A program made the translations under genes and the position numbers. Of a DNA stretch of 19,233 nucleotides, positions 1-9,636 are shown in pieces (positions within the stretch are counted from its first letter, which is position 1; the number at the start of each line of letters is the position of its first letter). The DNA is from Paraglomus occultum (taxonomy: Eukaryota > Glomeromycota > Glomeromycetes > Paraglomerales > Paraglomeraceae). The notes beneath the pieces are model-generated. The model did not search any database. It was not told the DNA's origin and saw nothing but the letters and a program-made list of their open reading frames with translations. The stretch is taken from assembly GCA_910592205.1 (NCBI GenBank), contig CAJVPJ010000670.1, positions 1-19,233 of the forward strand, in the 5' to 3' direction.

Positions 1-107
1 CCGATCTGTTCATCGATAGTTATATGATCGTTAACAAGCGGAGCATTTTCCTGAACTTCTCTTATAGTAGCCCTTTTTACACACTTGTTCCACGAGGCGC
101 CATCGCG
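1..107 (-). CDS. Unassigned open frame fragment at window edge
   Basis: On the minus strand a frame stays open from position 107 to the window edge, at least 35 codons, and its 5' side is closed by a stop at 108-110. It reads RDGASWNKCVKRATI and then an acidic, polar stretch ending IDEQI. The W-N-K-x-V-K-x-x-T-I pattern loosely resembles the region after the DDE domain of Tigger transposases, where the transposase at the right end of this window has AWDQVKQRVIQ. The following residues do not match that family. There is no start codon and no clear splice acceptor, so it may be an internal exon, a transposase relic or chance. I do not recognise a gene. Confidence 0.2.
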
Positions 108-110
108 TTA

Positions 111-411
111 GCTAAGAAATAGAGATAAAGTCTGATGAACCAATCACAACACTCTATGAAGAAATTTCAAAGTACTTCCCTAAAATAGTACCCTCCTCCG
201 TACACAGTACCCCGGGTACTATATTCAGTGCTCTACGGTAATAAATCTAATTGAGGGTCAACAGACATGGTGAGAAAAAACAAATGTAAATCAGTTTTTC
301 TATGGTGCAAGACACCTACAGTCCGAAATTTTATTCTGCAAAATTACTTATCAATCACATGACATTTATCCAATAAAATTCCTTGAATCATAATCATCAG
401 GTATCATGCTA
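111..411. other. Spacer without recognisable gene
   Basis: There is no supported reading frame. It holds a 13-base palindrome, GTACCCCGGGTAC, at about 207-219, directly after a TACACAGT word like the ends of the Tigger-like elements elsewhere in the window. No partner terminus was found. Confidence 0.4.
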
Positions 412-605
412 GCAAACAAAAATGTTCGGATCACGTGGAAATGTTTGGGTCGGAACGTCCGATGTGGTACTGTACTTGTTGAACAGTAAACAAATCGCGT
501 GCCATATTTGTAAAGATAAACAAATTTTTGTTGTTATCGCTGATGTTAGCTACTCAAATGTATTCTAATTTCAACGCGCTTTTCGAACCCAAGCATCTTG
601 CTGAA

Positions 606-1188
606 TACACAGTCAGTCTCGATAAGTCGGTCAACAGTATCCCACCTCAAATGGCCGACTTATCGAAAATATTACGTAATTTAAGATATACATTTACATT
701 AAACCGTTTTTTATTAAATGAATATCAATATTTAACACAATAATATAATTACGTTGCAAAATAATTTTGCAGACTAGCTTGTCTTAGAGATTTGACTTGT
801 TTTCTTCTTATCTGACGTAAAATTTTCATTCCTGACAACACAGAACTGCTTACACTCATGTTATTCGATTGCTGTAAATAATTCAGTAAATTTCGGATGA
901 CATATTTATCGCTTTGTTTATAACATTGCCATTACGAGTATTTGTGTAGCCAATTTATAAAGTAATTTTATTGGACAATTAATTATCGTACGGGATGTGG
1001 TTCACCAATTAAATTGAAGAAACTATATTACGTATCATAAATTGTCATGGAAATCGACTTATCGAGAATTACATAGGTTGACCGACTTATCGAAATTTTT
1101 AAATAGTGAAAAAAACATCCGAAAATTTTTGGCCGACTTAAGCCGAAACCGACTTATCGAGAGGCCGACTTACGAGACTGACTGTGTA
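606..1188. mobile_element. Tigger-like MITE with TA target duplication and iterated subterminal repeats
   Basis: The left end TACACAGTCAGTCTCG (606-621) is matched by its reverse complement at 1173-1188; counting the TA duplication the element is 583 bp. A short motif, (G)CCGACTTATCG or its complement CGATAAGTCGG, recurs seven times, clustered at both ends: 620-632, 654-669, 1054-1067, 1081-1094, 1131-1140, 1148-1162 and 1163-1177. The TA duplication and the CAGT terminus fit the pogo/Tigger branch of Tc1/mariner. There is no internal transposase, so mobilisation would have to be in trans. It lies inside the 412-1920 element and is therefore the younger insertion. Confidence 0.8.
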
Positions 1189-1389
1189 TATACTGTACTA
1201 TGAGCACGTAAGGTTTCTTCATTTTTCAGCATGGACGTCTCATCAACGGCGTATAATGTATTGCGGGGCAAGCGTTAAACTCAGTTTTTTTGAACTAGTA
1301 TATTAACGAAGTAAGTCATAAGATATATGTTTAAATATCTTGAGATAGTTATGTTAATATGTTATGTTAAGAGGTTAGCTACACGTACA

Positions 1390-1606
1390 GTATATGTTTA
1401 TACTACTATGTCAATTTTACGGTATGTTGATTTGAAGTTAGTATATAGTAGCGTATATGTTAATTTTGCTTACGTTGACTTAAAGTTAGTATACAAGAAA
1501 GGAAGTTAGCGTGTTAATTTGCCTAGTTTATGTTGGCTCGAAGTTAGTATATAGAAAAGGAAGTTAGCTTTATGTTAATTTACTTATGTGAAAGGAAGTC
1601 ATCGCA
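1390..1606. repeat. Imperfect tandem repeat, about 58-60 bp period
   Basis: Units built around TATGTTAATTTNC, then GAAGTTAGTATATAG, then GAAAGGAAGTTAGC recur with starts near 1395, 1454, 1512 and 1572. The later units match best; the first and last are partial. Indels vary the spacing. The array is inside the 412-1920 element. Short open frames here (for example 1327-1509) follow the repeat and show no coding character. Confidence 0.6.
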
Positions 1607-1920
1607 ATAAACAATCTATATACTTCAATAAGTATACAATTTACGTTAGAGACTTGAAAAATAACCATAGTTTATTTACCTTTTTATCTTGTATTTTGAA
1701 CTTATGAGATAAATATCTTACAATTATGGGTATTAGCATAACTGTAATATTAACGGAGTAATCTTGGCGATTTACCCAATATGATTTTTGTTTACGTTTT
1801 ATAAGGCCAAATTTTTGTTACCACTTTACCAAATATAAGATGATAAGACGCGTTTACTTTTGTTGTGACCGAGTTGACTTCGAACGTACATTTTCACGTG
1901 ATCCGAACATTTTTGTTTGC

Positions 1921-3258
1921 CATGGCCAGGGTATTATGAAAAGTTCCATGACCTTCGATTTTATTCTGTGGTATATGTATTACGCACTTACGTGCCTGAT
2001 CGAATATCTGTATACGCAATCGATTTTTCAGGCATATTTTGTGATACAGATATATTAATATGTGCTTTAGCACTAACTCCGTTATTAAGGAATGAGGTAA
2101 TATTTGCCAACTCAGATGCAGATGAGTATGTATCATTATCTATTGCAGAGCAGGCCGTTAGGCGATGAATCAGAGATTTGAGGCTCTACCTCTTTTTCGA
2201 ATCATGGCTTTCCGAGCCTAAATTTCCATAAATATGTTTTAAATATAATAATTATGATTCTTGTTCTCAGAAATTTCAAAAAAGAAACAGAGAATCAAGA
2301 AAGCACGAGAAGAAAAAAAGTCAGAGTTGGAGTTAGAATTGACAAAGAAGAAATGGGAAGTTATCGACCAGCAGGATAGCAAAACGGTACGATTCAATAT
2401 TTATCTGTGGTACATGCAACAAATTATTTAAAGGGAGCGAAACACCAGGCAAGCTCCAATCTAAGAATATTAACCTATCAAAAAACCGTTAAACTGCTTT
2501 TGTAAAAATTATGGGGTCAGTACAAGAATTACGCAGTTGATTGCGACTACTTTATGTACGTGGTATGACTTCTTACATAAATTTATTTCTTACGGAAAAG
2601 TTTGAGTCCGTAATCAGCAAAACTTTAACATAACCAAAACCGCACAGCAACAAGAGAAAAACTTGTACACCAACGCTTGATTGAAGAGCTCTCATAGAAC
2701 CCCTGCATATAATTGAGGAAGACGGTGATGTAGATAATTCGATAACTTCATTGATGAGTTAACTCCACTAGAGCTTGGGCACATAAAATGAACGAATGTC
2801 TTTGATGTTTTTGTAATTCTGTTCCACACTGCTTATCAGAATTTTCACTCTCCCTGCAAAGCAACTGCACAATACATAATGGAATTCTATAATTATGCAA
2901 ATTTGAATAATATTGTAAACTGTTTTTTACATAGAAGCTAAAGATGGACATTTGATGTCATTAGAAACTACATCAATGAAAAATTTTACAACAGAATAAT
3001 ATCTAAAAAATATAGACATAATTTAACTGGCGTTTATTCTAACTTTTTTGCCATACGTTGAGCTTGTTCGAGCTATAGCATCGATATTTACAAAGATTAT
3101 CAACAAAATTCCAGCAACGTCCTTAACACGTAATGGCATATATAGTTTTTACGTCTAATAAAAAATTTTAACTGAGTATGCATCTGTACAACCACGTTTC
3201 ACATTCTTTCGATCAATTTTCTTAGAAAAACGAATCTTGGACAACTTTTTTTACTAAA
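1921..3258. other. Spacer with one weak exon candidate
   Basis: There is no supported gene. The best coding-like piece is a plus-strand frame open from 2258 to a stop at 2429-2431. It follows a TTCTCAG acceptor-like site at 2264-2270 and encodes a very Lys/Glu-rich helical stretch (KKKQRIKKAREEKKSELELE), with a possible GT donor at 2388. No partner exon was found. Around 2690-2760 another short frame reads IEPLHIIEEDGDVDNSIT and then stops. Both could be decayed exons or chance. Confidence 0.35.
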
Positions 3259-3504
3259 TACTGTAAACTCTCATGAATAAGAGCCCACCATGAATGAGCG
3301 CCCCCCTGTATGAAATTGGCGATTATGTGATAAGATTTGAAAACGGCTAACCCCCCCCACTACCAATAACGCCATATATGATATATGCAGCTCGTGATTA
3401 TGTAATAAACGAAAATAACGCGGGCAACTGTTACGTGACGGTTGGTGACTTAAAAACAATGCAAAAAAATCTACAACCAACCTATCTCATGAATAAGAGC
3501 CCCT

Positions 3505-4184
3505 TACGGTCATACCTCTTTTAATCCCCACCCTTTAATATTCCAACCTCGGATATATCCCACCTGTGAAGCGGGACGGATTTCATTTCTATATAAATTT
3601 ACCTCATCAGTGTCCCCTTCAGATATATCCCTATCCCTGATATTTTTAATTCCCATATCATATAATAAACTATTATTATCATACCTCGGTTATATCCCCT
3701 ATTACAGTATTATTATTTATTTACTATTAACTGTTGCACAAACCTATCTATTATGAGAGTATTAAAAAAATTGTCATGTTATTTCTATTTTACGTCCTAC
3801 ACAAACTTTCCATCGTTAAAATAATTAGCAAAAATATCAAATCGTGCTGAAAAGCGATCAGGGTATCTGAAGGCGTTTCGCAGCAACACGTTGAAGAAGA
3901 CTCAAGTGACGAGGAGGAAACGATAATTTTAATGTGGACGGGAAGACAGGCACTTGATGTAGTTAAAAGGTTCTTAGGACAAAGAGATTTTACAACAGAA
4001 AATGATGTAAAGTATATACGTAATATAAATCGACGTTTAGATGAGTCTGTAGAAAAGGCTAAACGCCAAACTTTATTAACCAAATTTATTAATCAATAAA
4101 ATTGCATGTTTTAAATAAATACCTCATTTATATCCCCAAAGACTCTTCGCCCCAAAGTGGGGATATAAACGAGGTATGACTGTA
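3505..4184 (+). mobile_element. Nested Tigger deletion derivative (family A)
   Basis: The left end TACGGTCATACCTCTTTTAA (3505-3524) and the complement of the right end, TACAGTCATACCTCGTTTAT (4165-4184), form imperfect TIRs with TA on both sides. The element is 680 bp. Many short words of the type GATATATCCC, GGATATATCCC and TTATATCCCC recur in the left half (about 3550-3710) and near the right end. The last part of a Tigger transposase is kept on the plus strand (3851-4099), so this is a deletion derivative of an autonomous element. A second copy of the family, in the opposite coding orientation, is at 16484-17172. Confidence 0.8.
3851..4099 (+). pseudogene. C-terminal remnant of a Tigger/pogo transposase
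   Basis: This frame is open for 82 codons between TGA at 3848-3850 and TAA at 4097-4099. It encodes an acidic run (EEDSSDEEET), a helix ALDVVKRFLGQRDF, then DVKYIRNINRRLDESVEKAK and the end KRQTLLTKFINQ. Acidic stretch, A-L-x-x-V-x-x-F-L-x-Q, a basic helix, and a KRQ-x-x-[IL]-x-x-[FY] terminus are the usual tail of Tigger-type transposases. The transposase at 17804-19233 ends in the same architecture (SDEEEE ... MQKRRQTVIHDYI). The DDE core and the DNA-binding domains are absent. The stop lies 85 bp inside the right terminus, where a Tigger gene would end. Function is lost; the reading as a transposase tail is fairly secure. Confidence 0.65.
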
Positions 4185-4225
4185 TATGATGAAGGGGGGC
4201 CCTTATTCATGAGAGTTTACGGTAA

Positions 4226-4686
4226 TACACTCACCAGGCAAATAAATGTAATCTTAGTTAATCAATTAGGAAAGCATATGACAAATCTATTATTTCAAAA
4301 ACTTTTATCAGATGTATCTACTAAGTAAACAAAGGTGAATTTTTGTATTAATATGAAGTTAATGAACTGCAGTCTTTATATTCAGGAAGAGTAGCGATAA
4401 TAATAATTTTATACAAGTTTCAATAGTGACGTTGTGATTCGCTGAACTGCTAGTATATATGTTATACATATGTTATGTCAATGAAATCATATGTTTAATT
4501 CGTATATTTTTTTCATCAAATTACCGCTTCACTATGAAGACCAATCAATTACCTTCATATCAATACAAAATTTTTTGTTGTTTACTGAGTAAATACATCT
4601 GATATAGGTTTTTGAAAAATACAGATTTTTTATATGTTTTACTAATTGATCAACTAAAATTTTATTTATTTCTGCTGGTGAGTGTA
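4226..4686. mobile_element. MITE with long (about 60 bp) TIRs
   Basis: TACACTCACCAG at 4226-4237 is exactly complementary to CTGGTGAGTGTA at 4675-4686. Similarity continues inward for about 60 bases (shared blocks AATAAAT, TTAGTT, ATCAATTAG, CATAT, AAATCT), reaching about 4290 on the left and 4620 on the right. TA at both edges can serve as the target duplication. The element is 461 bp with no transposase. It starts one base after the right edge of the 3259-4224 element, so three insertions share about 1.4 kb. Confidence 0.75.
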
Positions 4687-5761
4687 TCTTGTATAGACTT
4701 ACAGTGATATTCGGACTAAAAGGTGATCGACTTTCACCGGTATGTTGCACATTTCCGGATTGTGGTAAAACCATCACCCATTAACAAAGAATCGACATTT
4801 GCATGAGTGACTGCTACTGCTAAAAATGTTTGCTGTTTGACATGTGTTAATAAACGAAACATATTATTGCGCCCTTGATTGAGACTATAGGCTTTCATAA
4901 TTATTGGTATAAAACATTGATTGTTTGTTATATTTATTTAGGCAAACAATGTATAGCCAGCAGCTGACTATTGCATTTCTTGGCGTGTATGAAATGCGAC
5001 TGGTTACACAACTTGTATTTATACATTTTATTATAAGTCTGCAGATTATCCGATTTTATTACTTATAGTTAATATATAAGTATTTTATGTCTCTTAAAAT
5101 CAATACTCTTTGGGCGGATATTATATTATCCATCTACATCTGTTGGCATAGAGATCGGTTACACTTTCCTATAAACATGTTTGGCCATTGAATTTTATTC
5201 CCACAACAAACAAGAAAAAAAAATTTTTATTAGCACAAAGAACAAAAAGTCTTTTTTTGATTTTTTTTCGAAAAAATTTTCTTGTTTGACACACTATGTA
5301 AGTAACAATTATTTTTAAGCCATCAGTTGTACTCTAAAATAAATATTATAATAAAGTTGTAATTAGTGGAGCAGCAGTAAATAGATTATAGTGCCAACAA
5401 AAAAAAAAGATTTGTATGTGTAATTTATATACTATTTACTTTATTTGACTAAAGAATCTGTTACATATGCGTTTCGGAGAACACAACAAATAAGTTCAAA
5501 ACGATACACAATATTTAGTATTACGTTGTATATACAGAACAAGAAATACTTTAAAGAGTGACCGAATGCACTAGTCATGCATTCTATGAATTATTAACTA
5601 AATACGCGTAATAACACATTCTATTGACTTAAATTTGTTTATATTGTATTATTACAGGAAGCAACTACGATTACTTATCTGCATTAAGCATACACTGACA
5701 TAAATATTGCTGCAAAATTCAGGTTGTACACGGTTGTGTTTGTCTTATTTACGCAAAGTTA
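4687..5761. other. Spacer, no supported gene
   Basis: AT-rich sequence without a coding signal. It contains the foldback repeat at 5207-5288 and a small palindrome, GAATGCA..TGCATTC, near 5565-5585. A short frame just right of the MITE resembles half a zinc finger and is treated under rejected items. Confidence 0.4.
5207..5288. repeat. Foldback (hairpin) repeat
   Basis: CAAACAAGAAAA followed by an A/T run at 5207-5228 is mirrored by TTTTCTTGTTTG at 5277-5288, with an A/T-rich stem extension (5270-5276) and a loop of roughly 40 bases. It could be a tiny foldback element or a simple-sequence hairpin. No target duplication can be called in such AT-rich DNA. Confidence 0.5.
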
Positions 5762-6202
5762 ATGGATGGACAATTCGTCACTTGTTCGAAAAGAGCAAAT
5801 GATGAGCTAACAATCCTAATTAAACTTAATTGTAGTTTTATATGCACAATACGTAATCGAAAAAATTTTCCGTGTATGTATGGATTTATTTCGGCCACTG
5901 CACTGTTCCGATACTTGCCGCTTTACATAATTGCTTATCTATTTATCAAAGTAACGATTCTCAAACACTCCTTGACCATTGTCATGCCTTTCACAAGCAT
6001 TCTTATCTGTTCAAATCTTTTATTGCTTACACATATTGTCAGCGTGCACACAACACACAACTTGTTTGGAATCAAATTTTTGTTATTCTACACTGACCTA
6101 GAACTAAAAAAAACTTTGGTTAAACTTAATACAATATTTATCCTTGTAGTTGATAATACTGTTTATTGTTGCACACGTAAAATCAAGTTTGCTTGTTTGT
6201 AA
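5762..6202 (+). CDS. Doubtful ORF, possible small membrane protein
   Basis: An ATG-initiated frame of 146 codons ends with TAA at 6200-6202, the longest ATG frame in a long AT-rich spacer. The product has hydrophobic stretches at about residues 46-67 (ATALFRYLPLYIIAYLFIKV) and 73-93 (IVMPFTSILICSNLLLLTHI), and weaker ones near 102-110 and 125-132. Such Ile/Leu/Phe-rich sequence is also what random AT-rich DNA encodes. I recognise no family, see no introns, and the neighbourhood gives no support. A second frame (5872-6096) overlaps it, as expected of noncoding sequence. Probably chance. Confidence 0.15.
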   Translation: MDGQFVTCSKRANDELTILIKLNCSFICTIRNRKNFPCMYGFISATALFRYLPLYIIAYLFIKVTILKHSLTIVMPFTSILICSNLLLLTHIVSVHTTHNLFGIKFLLFYTDLELKKTLVKLNTIFILVVDNTVYCCTRKIKFACL

Positions 6203-9200
6203 ATTTGTATATTTTTAAATGGGCGAGTAAAGTAACGACAAAAATAAAAACCTCTTTTTATAATACGTTATTATTATACATATTTTACAAAATATTCCAT
6301 ATTGTTTATGTACGTCATAAACATAAACAAAAAATTTTGTATAATCAATGCCTCTTTTATATTCTGTTCACCAAAAGATAGCCGAAAGCAGCAAGTATAA
6401 GTTTTATATACAATGATAAAAGAACAATTGTTAGTAAATTATAATATTGCCTTCTCCGAGTATACAGCAAAAGTATTTAACTTTGTTTGGTTTAATTGTA
6501 ATGCAGTTACGCGTATACAATTTGTATAGCTGGACAATAGATAAAACAATCACTGTGGGCGTTAAAGATGTGCTTTGTGCAGTTATATAATTACACGGCT
6601 CGATGAGGAAAAAAAACCAAGCCTTTGTAACCACATCTATTTTGCTAAGCACAGGGTACGTTCATTCAAAATATACTGCATTGTTCGTATGAGATTTAAA
6701 TCTAAGGGCGATTTGCCTTTTATGTCACTGTTAGTACCCAATCAACCAGCATGTAACATTTGATTGATATGCATGATATAAACGTTTTCCATTTCGTTTT
6801 TTTTTTTTTTGTAATTTTGCAGCAACTCATTTACCGCTTGCATTGAAAATAGCAAATCATCAGTGTCGTTATTCGATTGGGTTAAACGATTGAAAAGTTT
6901 GTTTGTATTGTAATTATTTAAACATACGATTCCCCTTGCTGTGATCCATTATCTGTCATTCGGATGATTTACTATGCTTTATATGGACACCGTCAATAAC
7001 ATGTAATATTACATATTTGTAATTTAATTCACTATATACATTAATCAATCGATCGATACGGATAGGTCACCACGTATAACGTTGTTCGTGGGGAGTGCAT
7101 TCGATCAATCTAAAAATACCAAACTTCTAATTTAGACAAACAGGGGCAGATTAGGTAGAATTAAAAATTTTATGTAACATAGAGCAATTGCTAACATGCT
7201 AATTCAAACGCATGTTGTGCTTAATAATTTAAGCGTTGACTACGTTCTAAAAAGGTAGGCTGCATACAAATGTGTCATATTTTATCCAAACTAGTTACTA
7301 ATCGCGCTTTATTGTATAAGCGTGGTTGGTTGTGTCCAACCGATTGTTCGTTAATCTAACATGTTATACTTATTTGTCTTACTTTATTAATTGCTATAAT
7401 ACATACGCGTAGTGTAAGTTAACAATATGCTTATTAATATTGTAATGCTCGATGTTTTTATTAAATCGATATGCAAACATATATATTACCTTCTGAATTT
7501 ACATATCCTTGTTCTATGTGTGCACCAATTATTTGTAGACAACTTTATTTCAAAGATTGACTAGGCAGACAATTTTAAACCGTTTAATTGAGTCCATTAG
7601 GCATTCATCTCAACAGATTCCTGTATTCTTCGACAAATCGTGCATCGAATCTCCGTTAAATTGCTTCTTACAAATGTTGACTAACAAGATGGAATAATTT
7701 GGAAGTAATCAAATGCCTAAATGAGCGTATGAATGCATAAATACTCATGCGTACGTCATTAGTACCGAAATGAAGTCAATATGCAAGAGGATGTATCTTG
7801 GTTATGAGATATGGCGTTCGCAGGAATTGTATAAATTTATTTGCTAAAGATGAAAAAGAAACATAAGACTAGTAAATAAGGTAGTAGATAATAAAAGGAG
7901 GCTAATGTACCACTTAGTTTAACCGCTTATTTTGGATGTGAGTGCAGGATCTGCAAATTATCACACTGAGATGTTTATAACGAGAACCCCGCAACATTAG
8001 CGTTTCCTACACTATTATGATTATAACCACTATAGTTCTAACGTTTATTTCCTTTCTTATTCCAGAACTTCTCAGACAGTAAATTGAAAGGCTCTTTAGT
8101 ATTTTTCCTGTCGCTTTCGCATAGTAAATGCATCTGTTACCATATTGCTGGCTGGCAGTGGAAAGACAAGATGGCCGATTAGGAAAGATTTGGCCGCAAT
8201 GTATTACCATCGTCTTGTCTGCTATAATTGTCCACGGCTAATGCGAACTTTGATGAATGGAAGTGAGATATGACGAACTTAATGGTGATGCAGCTAATAA
8301 GCATGTCGCATGCGATATCTTGGAACGTTTCCCATGGTATTTCAGATCCATGATCTTTAATCCATGTTATATGTTTCACATACTCTGCATGTCCGAGGTA
8401 TTATCTGACCAACGCAACGCTCCGTTTTACTGAATGCCTAACCTTAGGCGCACCATCCCCTTTATTCATTAGTGATGATTTGAGAACTCCTTGGGGGTGA
8501 AAATGGCTAACTTGTCCAAATAACAATGATAACGAGTGGTAATACGTTTATGCTTAATCAACATTACATGACAGCGTTTCATTTGTTACCAGTATTTCTT
8601 AATGTTACTCATCAATTCCTTTAAACAATATCCATATTCAGGTAAACCAGGCTTCATCTACGCATTAAGTTTTACGAAAAATGTTTATCGTCTTTATTAA
8701 GAAATTCATCAGAAAAATTTTGTCCACAGTTCCTTACATGGTCAAGTCAATCAAGCCATGTGATTCTCGGGTGTGTGACCCAAGAAATTGGATTGTATCA
8801 CTTATCTTCTCGGCGTTTATGGCGACTTAACCTTAATAAGTAAGTTTATGTTAGTCTTAACAACAATTTCATTGGACGAAAGGAGGAGGCTGAAGAAGAT
8901 TAGGCTTATACTATATGTAAAAGCGAAGAAAAATGATGGACCGAACGTTGAACTGAACGGTTGAACCGAATGATTGCCGGTGATTAATTGAATCAATAAG
9001 TTTTACTAGTTGTTCGAAACGAATTAATGCAAAGTTTCCGTTAGCAATAATAAAATAAAATTGAAAGAGATTAATTGTAGATAATCAATGCATTGATAGC
9101 GCAGTAATCATTCGACAACTTTAGAATGCCACTGTGCATTAAATATGGCCGACTATAAATAATGCGGATAATTCCGAGCGTCTGGAAAACAGAGTACTTC

Positions 9201-9400
9201 AACAAGTAAGGGGGTTTCGTTTAACTTTAGCGCGAGTGACAAATTCTCAGAGCTCATGTCATCCCAATATGTAAGAGAAAAGAGACATCACTACTAACAT
9301 ACAAAACGGACTCTTTCTCCGACGTCCAGCCCAATTGAATACCAAATTAGTCATAATATACCAGTAAAATATTATAATTAATAAAATGTAAAACGAGATT
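6203..9400. other. Long AT-rich spacer, no supported gene
   Basis: About 3.2 kb on both strands without a frame that shows domain character. Frames at 8007-8210 and 8179-8379 (minus) are short, overlap one another and match nothing I know. Minor structure: a GTTTATG..CATAAAC palindrome near 6303-6321, a run of 14 T at about 6799-6812, and a cluster of related GAACCGAA/GAACTGAA words at 8938-8970. CTATAAATAA at 9154-9163 could be a TATA box but is about 480 bp before the HMG-box start codon. Confidence 0.4.
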
Positions 9401-9538
9401 GTGAAACATCAGATTTGAGACACAGAAAGTATAAAAAGAGAGTTTGCGTTCTCCTGTTATTCAGATGTGAGGGTTTATTGTACACAGATAAACAAACCCC
9501 GACAATACATACACTCTGTACAGTTTTATCTCTGATAA

Positions 9539-9560
9539 ATATATATATATATATATATAT
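9539..9560. repeat. (AT)11 microsatellite upstream of the HMG-box gene
   Basis: Eleven uninterrupted AT dinucleotides end 76 bp before the start codon of the HMG-box gene, probably in its 5' leader or core promoter. Repeat length can vary between individuals and may alter promoter opening; that effect is inference. Confidence 0.9.
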
Positions 9561-9636
9561 CTCGAATTGCCCATATTTTTCAGACACATCCTACTTTAAT
9601 AATTTTCGTACATTCCACTCTTTTGTCAAAACGACA

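Larger units (their letters stand above)
412..1920. mobile_element. DNA transposon-like element with 33-bp TIRs, non-autonomous
   Basis: Positions 412-444 and 1888-1920 are inverted copies with a single mismatch in 33 bases; each begins GCAAACAAAAATGTTCGGAT from the outside. Weaker similarity continues inward, with a shared ATATTTG..AAAG block near 515-530 and 1805-1840. The interior has no transposase frame, carries a nested MITE (606-1188) and a tandem repeat block, and is AT-rich. No convincing target-site duplication is visible: the flanks are ATCATGCTA on the left and CATGGCCAG on the right. The superfamily is therefore unassigned, and the insertion may be old or one flank may have been lost. 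TIR pairing is direct observation; the transposon reading is inference. Confidence 0.65.
3259..4224. mobile_element. TIR element with TA duplication, split by a nested insertion
   Basis: The left end TACTGTAAACTCTCATGAAT (3259-3278) has its near-exact complement at the right end, ...ATTCATGAGAGTTTACGGTA (4205-4224), with one mismatch in the terminal 20. TA lies at both outer edges. A further copy of CTCATGAATAAGAGCCC sits at 3487-3503, just before the nested insertion. Without the insertion the element is about 286 bp: 3259-3504 plus 4185-4224. There is no coding content of its own. The TA duplication and ACTGT/ACCGT tips suggest the Tc1/mariner-pogo group. Confidence 0.75.

Noticed and set aside
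528-743. Open frame of 71 codons on the plus strand
   Set aside because: It crosses the left border of the 606-1188 MITE, so half of it is transposon end.
1390-1606. CRISPR-like array
   Set aside because: The repeats are contiguous and imperfect without unique spacers, in a eukaryotic context.
1840-2168. Three overlapping frames on both strands
   Set aside because: They cross the right TIR of the 412-1920 element, overlap one another and show no domain or consistent start.
2748-2951. Minus-strand frame of 67 codons
   Set aside because: No recognisable motif; composition is that of random AT-rich sequence.
3790-4083. Minus-strand frame of 97 codons
   Set aside because: It is antisense to the plus-strand Tigger tail, which explains why it is open.
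4742-4783. Short plus frame CCTFPDCGKTITH resembling half a C2H2 zinc finger
   Set aside because: The second His pair is missing, a stop follows at once, and no neighbouring finger is present; chance cannot be excluded.
8007-8379. Two overlapping minus-strand frames
   Set aside because: No domain, mutual overlap in different frames, no splice or poly(A) support.
9415-9636. N-terminal extension of the HMG-box protein by 74 residues
   Set aside because: The first codon is TTG, there is no ATG before 9637, and the extension translates an AT microsatellite.
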